The notes under the pieces: model-generated
What the model was told of the DNA's origin: nothing
What the model saw: only the letters and a program-made list of their open reading frames with translations
The model's database searches: none
Origin: Immundisolibacter cernigliae
GTDB taxonomy: Bacteria; Pseudomonadota; Gammaproteobacteria; Immundisolibacterales; Immundisolibacteraceae
DNA: 64,000 nucleotides
Reading direction: 5' to 3'
Assembly (NCBI RefSeq): GCF_001697225.1
Contig: NZ_CP014671.1
Span: 248,001-312,000 of the forward strand
Shown here: piece after piece, positions 17,850 through 27,022 of the stretch
Layout of the letters: each line of letters begins with the position of its first letter
Position numbering within the stretch: position 1 is the stretch's first letter
Made by a program: the position numbers and the translations under genes

Positions 17850-18334
17850 ACATGCAGGACATCACTCGCGCCGAGGTCGAGACCTTCCTGGCGCGCGACG
17901 CGTGGCTGCTGGATACCTGGCAGCTTCAGGAATGGCTCGGGCTGTTCAGCCCGCAGGCGCGCTACCAGGTGCCGAGCACCGACCGTCCGGACGGCGACCC
18001 GGTGAACAGCTTGCACTTGATCGACGACGACTTCCGCCAGCTGTGCTTCCGGGTCAAGCGCTTCAACCTGCCGCAGGGCCATGCCGAGCAGCCGCACTCG
18101 CGCACCCAGCGCCTGGTCACCAACGTGCTGCTGCACGGTGAGCGGGACGGCGCACTGGTGGTGACCGCGGCGTTCCTGATCGCCCGCACCCGTCACGGCG
18201 TGCAGGACCACTTCGTCGGCCGCTACGAGCTGCGCCTGGTCAGCGACGGCGAGACTCTTAAGTTTGTTCAGCGCCGCGCCATCCTGGCCATGCCCGGCCT
18301 GCGGCCGGTCGGCACCGTCGGCATCATCGTGTGA
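17846..18334 (+). CDS. Ring-hydroxylating dioxygenase beta subunit (pair 7)
   Basis: This is a 162-residue SnoaL-like small subunit. Pieces typical of the family are WLLDTWQLQEWLGLFSPQARYQVP, the middle HSRTQRLVTNVL, and the C-terminal strands LKFVQRRAILAMPGLRPVG. The ATG at 17846 overlaps the alpha stop as ATGA. The VOC dioxygenase starts 11 bases after its stop, so the genes form one operon. Confidence 0.88.
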   Translation: MNMQDITRAEVETFLARDAWLLDTWQLQEWLGLFSPQARYQVPSTDRPDGDPVNSLHLIDDDFRQLCFRVKRFNLPQGHAEQPHSRTQRLVTNVLLHGERDGALVVTAAFLIARTRHGVQDHFVGRYELRLVSDGETLKFVQRRAILAMPGLRPVGTVGIIV

Positions 18335-18345
18335 GGGATACCACA

Positions 18346-19263
18346 ATGTCCGATTCTCGCCTGTGTCCGACGCGCCTGGGCTACGTTCACCTGCGGGTGA
18401 AGAACCTGGACGAATCGCTGGCCTTCTGGACCCGCGCCGTGCCGCTGGAGGTGAGCGCCCGCCTGGGCGGGCGGGTGTACCTGCGCGGTGGCCTGCAGCA
18501 CCACTGGATAGTGCTCGAGCAATCGGCCGACCCCGGCCTCGAACGGGTGGCGCTGGAAGTGGAAACACGCGCCGAGCTGGACGCCTTCGAGGCGCGGTTG
18601 AAGGCGCTCGGCGTCGCCTTCGAGGCCGGTGACGGCCTGGACACCGAGCGCGTCGACCGCTACCTGCGTTTCGCCGATCCGGCCGGCAATCCGCTCGAAC
18701 TGTACTGCGATATGGTGGCCATGCCGACGCCGCCGACGCCGCGCGCCGTGCAGCTGCTGGACATCCAGCACGTCGTGCTGGCGGCCGGCGACCCCTCCCG
18801 GGCGACCGCCTTCTACCGCGACGTACTGGGAATGCGCGAGTCCGACTGGGTCGAGCGTGACGTGTGCTTTTTGCACATGAAAAACGGCTGGCACCACGGC
18901 ATCGGTGTCGGCGGCTTCGGTGGCGCGGCCAGCGGCCTGAATCACGTCTGCTTCCAGCCGCCGGGGCTGGATGACGTGATGCGGGCACGTGCCACCGTGC
19001 GCAAGCTCGGCTACCCGATCACCATGGACCTGCTGCGCCACGCGCCGTCGACATCGGTCGGCTTTTACTTTGCCGGGCCGGACACGGTGGCCGAGATGAG
19101 CTTCGGCGCCCGCCACTTCACCGAGGACGCGCCGCCCAGGCCGCGGCTGCTGGCGCGTGGCCTAGACACCATCGACGTGTGGCAACAGGGCCTGGTCGAC
19201 CACGAACAGTCGGTGATCGACGAGCTGAAGAAAATGGCCGAGCGTCAACGCGCCACCGGCTGA
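18346..19263 (+). CDS. Type I (VOC) extradiol ring-cleavage dioxygenase
   Basis: The protein has 305 residues in two vicinal-oxygen-chelate domains. The metal ligands are in the second domain: H142 (DIQHVVL), H200 (GLNHVCF) and E250 (VAEMSFG), matching the 2-His-1-Glu set of BphC/C23O enzymes. It would cleave a catechol formed by the upstream dioxygenase between a hydroxylated and an unhydroxylated carbon. I prefer the ATG at 18346 with GAGGGA upstream over an overlapping GTG. It is unrelated to the LigAB-type cleavage enzyme on the other strand, so the island holds two ring-cleavage chemistries. Confidence 0.87.
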   Translation: MSDSRLCPTRLGYVHLRVKNLDESLAFWTRAVPLEVSARLGGRVYLRGGLQHHWIVLEQSADPGLERVALEVETRAELDAFEARLKALGVAFEAGDGLDTERVDRYLRFADPAGNPLELYCDMVAMPTPPTPRAVQLLDIQHVVLAAGDPSRATAFYRDVLGMRESDWVERDVCFLHMKNGWHHGIGVGGFGGAASGLNHVCFQPPGLDDVMRARATVRKLGYPITMDLLRHAPSTSVGFYFAGPDTVAEMSFGARHFTEDAPPRPRLLARGLDTIDVWQQGLVDHEQSVIDELKKMAERQRATG

Positions 19264-19304
19264 TTCAAGATGAACTTTTTTGCATTTCCAGGGAGCACCG
19301 TCCG

Positions 19305-19778
19305 ATGAGCCAATTACCGATACGCCACGAAGTCGAGGAACTGATCCACGCCTACGTGCAGTGCATCGACGACGATCAGCTTGAAAGCTGGCCGGATTTT
19401 TTTGCCGACGAGTGCGTGTACAAGGTCATCCCGCGCGAGAACGCGGACCTGGGCCTGCCGGTGGCGGTGATGTTCTGCGACAGCAAGGGCATGCTGCGCG
19501 ACCGCATCGTGGCCCTGCGCAAGGCCAACATCTACGCGCCGCACTTCTACCGCCACCTGGTCAGCAATGTGCGCGTGCTGGGCGAGCAGGACGGCGTGAT
19601 CAGCGCGCAGACCAACTACGTCGTGTTCCAGACCCTGCTGGACGGCGAGACGCGCATCTACAACGCCGGCAAGTACCTGGACAAGATGGTGCGCGTGAAC
19701 GGGCAGCTGCGTTTCAGGGAAAAGCTGTGCGTGTTCGACACCAACCGCATCCAGACGCTGATGGTGACGCCGATTTAA
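19305..19778 (+). CDS. NagH/AndAd-like oxygenase beta subunit, separated from its alpha
   Basis: This 157-residue beta subunit carries motifs of the salicylate 5-hydroxylase/anthranilate dioxygenase group: ESWPDFFADECVYKVIPREN, GMLRDRIVALRKANIYAPHFYRHLVS, TNYVVFQT, FREKLCVFDTN and a final MVTPI. No alpha gene precedes it; the neighbour is the VOC dioxygenase, 41 bases upstream. The NagG/AndAc-type alpha at 11254-12510 lacks a beta and belongs to the same group, so I infer that the two form one enzyme across the divergent blocks. The start ATG 19305 follows CAGGGAG. Confidence 0.85.
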   Translation: MSQLPIRHEVEELIHAYVQCIDDDQLESWPDFFADECVYKVIPRENADLGLPVAVMFCDSKGMLRDRIVALRKANIYAPHFYRHLVSNVRVLGEQDGVISAQTNYVVFQTLLDGETRIYNAGKYLDKMVRVNGQLRFREKLCVFDTNRIQTLMVTPI

Positions 19779-19939
19779 TTCCGCACCGGGCGGCGGCGGT
19801 TCCGACAATCGACGGCAGCGCCGCTCCAGAGCCGGGCTTACCGATAAGCGGCCAAGGGGGCGATGAATCACACAGCGCAGCTTCGCACCCATCTGGCGTG
19901 CGCGTGCGGCTGATGCGGCCGACTGCGCCTTAGGGAAGT

Positions 19940-19971
19940 GCTGAAAAATGCCTTCCCTGGCATTTTTCAGC
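19940..19971. repeat. Perfect 13-bp inverted repeat
   Basis: GCTGAAAAATGCC and its exact inverse flank a 6-base loop. It lies about 160 bases beyond the beta-subunit stop, with no T-tract after it. It may stabilise the 3' end of the plus-strand catabolic transcript or act as an imperfect terminator. Confidence 0.5.
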
Positions 19972-20113
19972 TCGCCTCGGCGCGGTACATGCCCGCGCCG
20001 GGCTCCATGAATCAAGCACTTCGCGCTTGCTTCATGCCGGGGCATCCTGCCCCGGACGGGAAGCGCTGGATGAATCCCTCCTGCATTTCCCAGCGCCCGC
20101 AACCGAAAAACCT

Positions 20114-20168
20114 TGTGGGAGCGCAGCTTCGCTGCGCGATGATCGCCCGGCGCCGCCGGGCTCCCACA
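20114..20168. repeat. REP-like element folding as a three-way junction
   Basis: The outer arms TGTGGGAGC and GCTCCCACA are exact inverses. Between them lie two perfect 7-bp hairpins with 3-base loops, at 20121-20137 (GCGCAGC arms) and 20145-20161 (GCCCGGC arms). TGTGGGAGC-type arms are familiar from repetitive extragenic palindromes in gammaproteobacteria. I see only this copy in the window, so the REP assignment rests on similarity. Confidence 0.5.
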
Positions 20169-20238
20169 GTTTTCCGATGGCTCACAAAATCAGTAGCTTA
20201 CCGCTGCTGATTTTGGCAGCACGTCCCTGCGCTGCAGA

Positions 20239-20261
20239 AAACGCTGAATACTTCAGCGTTT
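20239..20261. terminator. Perfect 10-bp hairpin after DAHP synthase
   Basis: AAACGCTGAA and its inverse TTCAGCGTTT surround a 3-base loop, 3 bases beyond the DAHP synthase stop. The minus-strand read is stem then TTT, a short U-run, so it may terminate the DAHP synthase transcript. Confidence 0.45.
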
Positions 20262-20263
20262 CC

Positions 20264-21334
20264 TCAGGCGACCTTGGCGGCGCGCACCACGGGCAGCAGC
20301 TTGTTGTGCATGCCCCGCAGCAGGGACTCGGTGGTCGGCCAGTCGATGCACGGGTCGGTCACCGACACGCCGTAGCGCAGCTGCGACAGGTCCTGCGGGA
20401 TCGGCTGGTTGCCGGCCTCGAGGTTGCTCTCGAGCATCAGGCCGACGATGGAGCGGTTGCCCTCCAGCATCTGGTTGACGCAGTTCTCCAGCACCAGGCC
20501 CTGCAGTTCGGGCTTCTTGCTGCAGTTGGCGTGGCTGCAATCAACGACGATGTTGCGCGGCAGCTTGGCCTTGGCCAGTGCCTCCTCGCACAGGGCCACC
20601 GCGACCGAATCGTAGTTCGGCCGGTCATGGCCGCCGCGCAGCACCAGATGGCCATAAGCGTTGCCGCGGGTGCGGATCACCGCCGACTGGCCCTGCAGGT
20701 TGATGCCCAGAAAGCTGTGCGGGCTGGCCGCCGACTTCATGGCGTTGATGGCCACGTCGATACCGCCGTCAGTGCCGTTCTTGAAGCCGACCGCCGTCGA
20801 CAGGCCGCTCGACATCTCGCGGTGGGTCTGGGATTCGGTGGTGCGGGCGCCGATGGCGGTCCACGTGATCAGGTCGTGCAGATACTGCGGCATGATCGGG
20901 TCGAGCGCCTCGGTACCGGCCGGCAGGCCCATCTGGGCCAGCTCCAGCAGCAGCCCGCGGGCCATCAGCACGCCCTCCTCGATGTGGAAGGAGTCGTCCA
21001 TGCGCGGGTCGTTGATCAGGCCCTTCCAGCCGGTCGACGTGCGCGGCTTCTCGAAGTACACGCGCATGATGATCAGCAGCGTGTCCTGTACCTCGTGCGC
21101 CAGGGCCTGCAGGCGCCGTGCGTAGTCGCGGGCGGCGTCCAGGTCGTGAATCGAACATGGGCCGACCACCACGAAGCGGCGCGCATCGCGCCGGTCCAGG
21201 ATGGCCTGCACGGCGGCGCGGCCTTCCAGCACCGTGCGCTCGGCGGCCGGCGTCAGCGGCAGGCGGGCGCGCACCTCGGCCGGGGTCGGCATCAGCTGCT
21301 GCTCGACGACATTGATATTGGTCAGCTTGTCCAT
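20264..21334 (-). CDS. aroG: 3-deoxy-7-phosphoheptulonate (DAHP) synthase, class I
   Basis: The 356-residue enzyme condenses phosphoenolpyruvate with erythrose 4-phosphate, the first step of aromatic amino acid synthesis. Diagnostic parts are VVGPCSIHD, RVYFEKPRTSTGWKGLIND, GARTTESQTHREMSSGLS, VGFKNGTDG and DCSHANCSKK. Length and motifs match the AroF/AroG/AroH family; which inhibitor controls it (Phe, Tyr or Trp) cannot be read with certainty. I start at ATG 21334 (MDKLTNINVVEQQLMPTP), since the upstream extension has no conserved sequence. The symbol is a family-level assignment. Confidence 0.92.
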   Translation of the reverse strand: MDKLTNINVVEQQLMPTPAEVRARLPLTPAAERTVLEGRAAVQAILDRRDARRFVVVGPCSIHDLDAARDYARRLQALAHEVQDTLLIIMRVYFEKPRTSTGWKGLINDPRMDDSFHIEEGVLMARGLLLELAQMGLPAGTEALDPIMPQYLHDLITWTAIGARTTESQTHREMSSGLSTAVGFKNGTDGGIDVAINAMKSAASPHSFLGINLQGQSAVIRTRGNAYGHLVLRGGHDRPNYDSVAVALCEEALAKAKLPRNIVVDCSHANCSKKPELQGLVLENCVNQMLEGNRSIVGLMLESNLEAGNQPIPQDLSQLRYGVSVTDPCIDWPTTESLLRGMHNKLLPVVRAAKVA

Positions 21335-21428
21335 GGCGGCACGGCCTGTCAGCGAAAAATCGGGGCAAACGGGGCCGCGCATTGTATCGGCTCGACAAGA
21401 CGCGCCGCCAAAACTGGCTCCGAAACGC

Positions 21429-21457
21429 AAAACGCCCGGCACGAGGCCAGGCGTTTT
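21429..21457 (-). terminator. Rho-independent terminator after tRNA-Val
   Basis: AAAACGCCTGGC and GCCGGGCGTTTT pair around a 5-base loop (one internal mismatch), 10 bases beyond the tRNA-Val 3' end. The stem ends in TTTT in both directions. Confidence 0.65.
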
Positions 21458-21466
21458 CAGGAAACG

Positions 21467-21541
21467 TGGTGGGCGATGCTGGGATCGAACCAGCGACCCC
21501 TACCGTGTGAAGGTAGTGCTCTACCGCTGAGCTAATCGCCC
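21467..21541 (-). tRNA. tRNA-Val (CAC anticodon)
   Basis: On the minus strand the 75 bases fold as a cloverleaf. The acceptor stem is GGGCGAT with ATCGCCC, the D-arm contains TAGCTCAGCGGTAGAGC, the anticodon stem CTACC/GGTAG carries loop TTCACAC, and the T-arm has GGTTCGATCC. The 3' CCA is encoded. Anticodon CAC reads GTG, a common valine codon at this GC content. Confidence 0.95.
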
Positions 21542-21662
21542 CCGTGGGGGCCGCGAATTCTAGGCGTCTGCCCTGACCGGGTCAAACGGGAGCGGTCAGC
21601 CGCGAGTCGGCCCAACCCGCGCCGCTACAATAGCCGCCCCGTTTTCCGCCCCAGGCCCTGCC

Positions 21663-23075
21663 ATGAGTGTCCGCAGCCGTTTCGCGCCCAGCCCCACCGG
21701 CTACCTGCACATCGGCGGTGCGCGCACTGCCCTGTTCGCCTGGCTGCACGCCCGCCATCACGGCGGCACCTTCATCCTGCGCATCGAGGACACGGACCGT
21801 GAGCGCTCGACGGTGGAATCGGTCAACGCCATCCTGGAAGGCATGGCCTGGCTGGGCCTGAACTACGACGAGGGGCCGTTCTACCAGACCCACCGCTTCG
21901 CTCACTACCGCGCGGTGCTGGAGCGCATGCTGGACGCCGGCCAGGCCTACCGCTGCTACTGCACGCAGGAGGACCTGGCCGCCCGGCGCGAGTCGCAGCT
22001 GGCGCGCAAGGAAAAACCCCGCTACGACGGCCGCTGCCGCAACCTGACCGCGCCGCCGCCCGGCAATCCGCCGTCGGTGATCCGTTTCCGCAATCCGCTG
22101 GACGGCGACGTGGTGGTGGACGACCTGATCCGCGGCCGGGTTGCGTTCAGCAACACCGAACTCGACGACCTGGTGCTGGCGCGCAGCGACGGCACGCCGA
22201 CCTACAACTTCACCGTGGTCGTGGACGACATGGACATGGGCGTGACCTGCGTCATCCGCGGCGACGATCACCTGAACAACACGCCGCGGCAGATCAACAT
22301 CCTGCGCGCACTCGGCGCGCCGGTGCCGCAGTACGCGCACGTGCCGATGATCCTTGGCCCCGACGGCGCGCGGCTGTCCAAGCGCCATGGAGCCGTCAGT
22401 GTGCTGCAGTACCGCGACGAGGGCTTTCTGCCGGAGGCGCTGCTGAACTACCTGGTGCGCCTGGGCTGGTCGCACGGCGATCAGGAGGTGTTCTCGCTGG
22501 ACGAACTGGTCACGCTGTTCGAGGTGGAGCACGTCAACCGCGCCGCCGCGGCGGTCAATCCGGACAAGCTGCTGTGGCTGAACCAGCATTACCTCAAAAC
22601 CAGCGACCCCGACCACGTGGCGCGGCATCTGAGCCCCTTCATGGGCCTGCACGGCATCGATCCGGCACTCGACGGCCCGCCGCTGGCGCAGGTGGTGCTG
22701 GCGCTGCGCGAGCGCAGCAAGACGCTGGTCGAGATGGCGCAAAAGGCCCTGCCGTTCTACCGCGAGTTCCAGGACTACGACCCGGCCTCGCTGAAACACT
22801 TGACGCCGGATGCCATCGAACCGCTGCTGGCCCTGCACACCCGCTTCGAGCAGCTCGCCGACTGGCAGGCCGCGGCGCTGCACCAGACCGTGGAGGACGT
22901 GGCCGCCCAGCACGGGCGCACGTTCGGCCAGCTGGCGCAGCCGCTGCGCGTGGCCCTGTGCGGCAGCGCCGTGTCGCCGGCCATCGACATCACCCTGGAG
23001 CTGATCGGCCGCGGCCGGGTGCTCGGCCGCCTGGAGCGCGCCGTGCAATGGCTGCACGGCCAAGCCTCTGCTTGA
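21663..23075 (+). CDS. gltX: Glutamyl-tRNA synthetase
   Basis: This 470-residue class I aminoacyl-tRNA synthetase charges tRNA-Glu. The catalytic domain opens with RFAPSPTGYLHIGGARTALF (HIGH-type motif) and has the KMSKS-type motif LSKRHGA. IEDTDRERS and the GDDHLNNTPRQ region are typical of GluRS. A helical anticodon-binding domain follows to the C-terminus. The start is ATG 21663; TACAAT at 21627-21632 is a plausible -10 box. Genes for tRNA-Ala and tRNA-Glu lie immediately downstream, so the enzyme sits beside its own substrate. Confidence 0.96.
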   Translation: MSVRSRFAPSPTGYLHIGGARTALFAWLHARHHGGTFILRIEDTDRERSTVESVNAILEGMAWLGLNYDEGPFYQTHRFAHYRAVLERMLDAGQAYRCYCTQEDLAARRESQLARKEKPRYDGRCRNLTAPPPGNPPSVIRFRNPLDGDVVVDDLIRGRVAFSNTELDDLVLARSDGTPTYNFTVVVDDMDMGVTCVIRGDDHLNNTPRQINILRALGAPVPQYAHVPMILGPDGARLSKRHGAVSVLQYRDEGFLPEALLNYLVRLGWSHGDQEVFSLDELVTLFEVEHVNRAAAAVNPDKLLWLNQHYLKTSDPDHVARHLSPFMGLHGIDPALDGPPLAQVVLALRERSKTLVEMAQKALPFYREFQDYDPASLKHLTPDAIEPLLALHTRFEQLADWQAAALHQTVEDVAAQHGRTFGQLAQPLRVALCGSAVSPAIDITLELIGRGRVLGRLERAVQWLHGQASA

Positions 23076-23116
23076 CACTGCCGGCCGAAAATCAGTACAT
23101 TGCGCGCCCCTTGCAC

Positions 23117-23192
23117 GGGGCCATAGCTCAGCTGGGAGAGCGCAACACTGGCAGTGTTGAGGTCGGCGGTTCGATCCCGCCTGGCTCCACCA
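23117..23192 (+). tRNA. tRNA-Ala (GGC anticodon)
   Basis: The 76-base cloverleaf has acceptor GGGGCCA with TGGCTCC, D-arm TAGCTCAGCTGGGAGAGC, anticodon stem CAACA/TGTTG with loop CTGGCAG, and T-arm GGTTCGATCC. CCA is encoded. It lies 41 bases beyond gltX. Confidence 0.96.
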
Positions 23193-23235
23193 AATCCCCT
23201 CCGCCGCGGGTGCCTCCCCGCCCGGCCGTCTGCAA

Positions 23236-23311
23236 GTCCCCATCGTCTAGAGGCCTAGGACACTGCCCTTTCACGGCGGCAACAGGGGTTCGAATCCCCT
23301 TGGGGACGCCA
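23236..23311 (+). tRNA. tRNA-Glu (TTC anticodon)
   Basis: The 76-base cloverleaf has acceptor GTCCCCA with TGGGGAC, anticodon loop CTTTCAC (TTC), T-arm GGTTCGAATCC, discriminator G and encoded CCA. It is probably co-transcribed with tRNA-Ala and near gltX. The CRISPR array begins 168 bases further on; that 168-bp gap shows no gene or obvious integration site. Confidence 0.96.
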
Positions 23312-23479
23312 TTTCAAGCGACGATTTGCAGGCATGGTGCTGGCACCTGACTGCCATGAAGCGCGATATTCCGCCGCCCAAAACCCACGGCCAGTTGAGC
23401 CAGGATATTAGCCAACCAGCTCAGATGGTCGGGCAATGGCGGGCGTATTGCTCGCCTGCGGCGCGAGTTCTCTATCCGC

Positions 23480-25094
23480 CGGTTCATCCCCGCGAGTGCG
23501 GGGAACGCCGCCTGCACCGGGGCCGGATACGCATTAGTGACGGTTCATCCCCGCGAGTGCGGGGAACGCTTGGCGGCGATGCGCTCCGATTCCTCGTAGT
23601 CCGGTTCATCCCCGCGAGTGCGGGGAACGCTCCCGTGATCCTGATTCGCCGCTCGGGCGGGTCGGTTCATCCCCGCGAGTGCGGGGAACGCCTGTTGGCG
23701 GTCGCGTCCGGCAGCGGCTTGTCCGGTTCATCCCCGAGAGTGCGGGGAACGCATGTACAGGTCACGCATTTCGGCAGCGGTAGTCGGTTCATCCCCGCGA
23801 GTGCGGGGAACGCGACCTGATCGAGACGCGCGGGATTGTGGCCGACGGTTCATCCCGCGAGTGCGGGGAACGCCAGGCGCAGCGTGGCGGCGGCGGTGGT
23901 GATGACGGTTCATCCCCGCGAGTGCGGGGAACGCAACTCAGCGAACAGCAAACCGTCAGGGTGTGTCGGTTCATCCCCGCGAGTGCGGGGAACGCCGCGC
24001 CAGTGCCTTGCGCCACGGCTCGGGCTGCGGTTCATCCCCGCGAGTGCGGGGAACGCGCAGAGCCGCCGCAGCCCATAGGCGCGCCCCTCGGTTCATCCCC
24101 GCGAGTGCGGGGAACGCCGACCCTGCGGCCGATCCGCGCTGCTGTCTGGCGGTTCATCCCCGCGAGTGCGGGGAACGCGCCCACTGGCAGACCCCGACTA
24201 CCGAGACCGACGGTTCATCCCCGCGAGTGCGGGGAACGCGACCTGGTGCAGGATGTTGGGGTCGACCACTACGGTTCATCCCCGCGAGTGCGGGGAACGC
24301 GGCGATCCGTCGAACAGGTCAAGCTCCCCGGCCGGTTCATCCCCGCGAGTGCGGGGAACGCCTGCTGGCCGGCGAGCCGTTCAACGTGTTCGACGGTTCA
24401 TCCCCGCGAGTGCGGGGAACGCTCGGTCAGCGCCGAGGAGACCAAGCGGCACATCGGTTCATCCCCGCGAGTGCGGGGAACGCTGGAACTGCATCAGCAT
24501 GACCGAGTCACGCGACGGTTCATCCCCGCGAGTGCGGGGAACGCCAAGGCGCGGACCATCGGGTGACCTACGCCTCCGGTTCATCCCCGCGAGTGCGGGG
24601 AACGCACCGGCGACGTGACCGGCCCGCCGGCCGTGGCCGGTTCATCCCCGCGAGTGCGGGGAACGCGTTTCCATCGCGCCGCCGATTTCGTCATCGGCCG
24701 GTTCATCCCCGCGAGTGCGGGGAACGCGATCAGGCGCGAGCCGTGCCCACTGAGGGCGCCGGTTCATCCCCGCGAGTGCGGGGAACGCTGCCCGCCGCTG
24801 GCCATGCCGCCGTCGTACAGCGGTTCATCCCCGCGAGTGCGGGGAACGCAGCTCAGCGGTGATTATTTGGTGCGCGCGTTGCGGTTCATCCCCGCGAGTG
24901 CGGGGAACGCAAAGACCTGATCGGCATACCCTGGCGCGTGGCCGGTTCATCCCCGCGAGTGCGGGGAACGCCCACGGCCGGGGCGGCGTGACCTGGGTCA
25001 TCGACGGTTCATCCCCGCGAGTGCGGGGAACGCCCGCTCCGCGAGCGTGACCCTGGCCTGGTCGGCGGTTCATCCCCGCGAGTGCGGGGAACGC
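23480..25094 (-). CRISPR. Type I-E CRISPR array, 27 repeats and 26 spacers
   Basis: A 29-bp repeat (plus-strand read CGGTTCATCCCC, centre GCGAGTGC, end GGGGAACGC) recurs every 61 bases. It is the reverse complement of the usual I-E crRNA-orientation repeat ending in GGGATGAACCG, so the array is transcribed leftward with the cas genes. Spacers are 32 bases, except one of 33 at 24972-25004. The repeat at 23724 has one substitution (GAGAG for GCGAG), and the repeat at 23846 lacks one C and is 28 bases. Both deviants lie toward the leader-distal end, where decay is expected. No spacer is obviously repeated. Confidence 0.98.
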
Positions 25095-25198
25095 ACTTCC
25101 TCTAATCCATTGAAATCAGGACAGAAAAAGTGGCTCGAAAAGCCTACCAGCAACACGAGGCTGCCGGAAGTCTTTTCCCATATTGTCAAAGAGCAGGG
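25095..25198 (-). promoter_or_regulatory. CRISPR leader between cas2 and the first repeat
   Basis: This 104-bp A/T-richer stretch separates the cas2 stop from the leader-proximal repeat. Read leftward it contains TTTGACA near its start and a T-rich stretch (CCACTTTTTC). At 25103-25115 is TTTCAATGGATTA, one mismatch from the IHF consensus WATCAANNNNTTR and 8 bases from the repeat, close to where IHF binds in the E. coli I-E leader. IHF is needed there for spacer integration; its use here is inferred. Confidence 0.6.
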
Positions 25199-26396
<1,198 letters not shown>

Positions 26397-26399
26397 GGG

Positions 26400-26789
26400 T
26401 CAGCCGCCCTGGCCGCGTGACTTCGCCACAAAACGCACACCGGGCAGGCCTTCGAAGTCGGCATCCTGGGTCCACAGCAGCGCGTCAAAGCAGCGAGCGG
26501 TGGCGTAAATGACCGAATCGGCAAGCGCGAGCCGATGATCCACACCCAAGCGCGCTGCCGACAGCGCCAGTACGGAATCCAACTCGACCACCTGGCCTTG
26601 CCGCATCAGCGCCACGGCTTGAAGGGCATCGCCCTCCCCCCGTTGCTGCAACACCCGCTTGAAGACCTCCAGCAGGGATAGTGTCGGGACAACCAATTGT
26701 TCCGTATCGAGGATCGCCGACGCAAAGAACGTGGCGTTGGGTCCATCGGCGAAATACTCCAGCCAGCCGGACGAATCAACCAGGTTCAT
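26400..26789 (-). CDS. vapC: VapC-type PIN-domain toxin inside the cas operon
   Basis: This is a 129-residue PIN-domain ribonuclease. The acidic active-site residues are D5 (LVDSSGW), E41 (SLLEVFKR), D91 (LADSVIYATA) and D109/D111 (TQDADFE), the full VapC set. VapC toxins cleave specific RNAs, often initiator tRNA or the rRNA sarcin-ricin loop, when VapB is degraded. Its ATG at 26789 overlaps the VapB stop as ATGA. It lies between cas6e and cas1 on the operon strand. The active site is complete, so it should be functional. Confidence 0.9.
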   Translation of the reverse strand: MNLVDSSGWLEYFADGPNATFFASAILDTEQLVVPTLSLLEVFKRVLQQRGEGDALQAVALMRQGQVVELDSVLALSAARLGVDHRLALADSVIYATARCFDALLWTQDADFEGLPGVRFVAKSRGQGG

Positions 26790-26992
26790 ACCCGATCGGC
26801 TTCCCGCGGCACGTCCGTGTCGATGCCGCGCAGGAAGCCGCGTGCCTCGCGCATATCCTGCACCGGAACGAACTCCGCACGCCCCTCGTAGACGATCACG
26901 TCGAGCTTCTGCCCCGGCTTGATTTGCAGCGACTCCCGCACCGCCTTGGGAATCACCACCTGATATTTTTCGGACACGGTTACAGTCGTCAT
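26786..26992 (-). CDS. vapB: AbrB/MazE-fold antitoxin (VapB) paired with VapC
   Basis: This 68-residue protein begins MTTVTVSEKYQVVIPKAVRE, then SLQIKPGQKLDVIVYEGRAEFVPV, the swapped-hairpin AbrB DNA-binding fold. The C-terminal tail (MREARGFLRGIDTDVPRE) is the likely toxin-binding part. Such antitoxins repress their own promoter. It has AGGAG 8 bases before the ATG and a promoter-like sequence at 27023-27051. The preceding cas6e stop is 85 bases away, the largest gap in the cas operon. Confidence 0.9.
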   Translation of the reverse strand: MTTVTVSEKYQVVIPKAVRESLQIKPGQKLDVIVYEGRAEFVPVQDMREARGFLRGIDTDVPREADRV

Positions 26993-27022
26993 ACAAAACT
27001 CCTATCGATGCCAGATCGGTGG

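Larger units (their letters stand above)
19779..20263. other. Intergenic region rich in hairpins, no gene
   Basis: This 485-bp gap lies between two convergent genes. It contains no convincing coding frame but at least six stem-loops. One is a perfect 13-bp stem at 19940-19971. Others are an 8-bp stem near 19978-20000, an imperfect 11-bp stem near 20006-20034, a stem near 20038-20058, the three-way element at 20114-20168, and an imperfect stem near 20187-20214. A perfect 10-bp stem lies at 20239-20261. Such regions are often left by REP-like elements or serve as shared terminators. Confidence 0.6.

Noticed and set aside
23312-23479. Possible integration site or degenerate repeat between tRNA-Glu and the array
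   Set aside because: No copy of the tRNA 3' end, no integrase and no repeat-like sequence was seen in these 168 bases.
23838-24618. Open frames across the CRISPR array with a repeated SSPRVRGT or FIPASAGNA motif
   Set aside because: They are simply translations of the 29-bp repeat, which has no stop in several frames.
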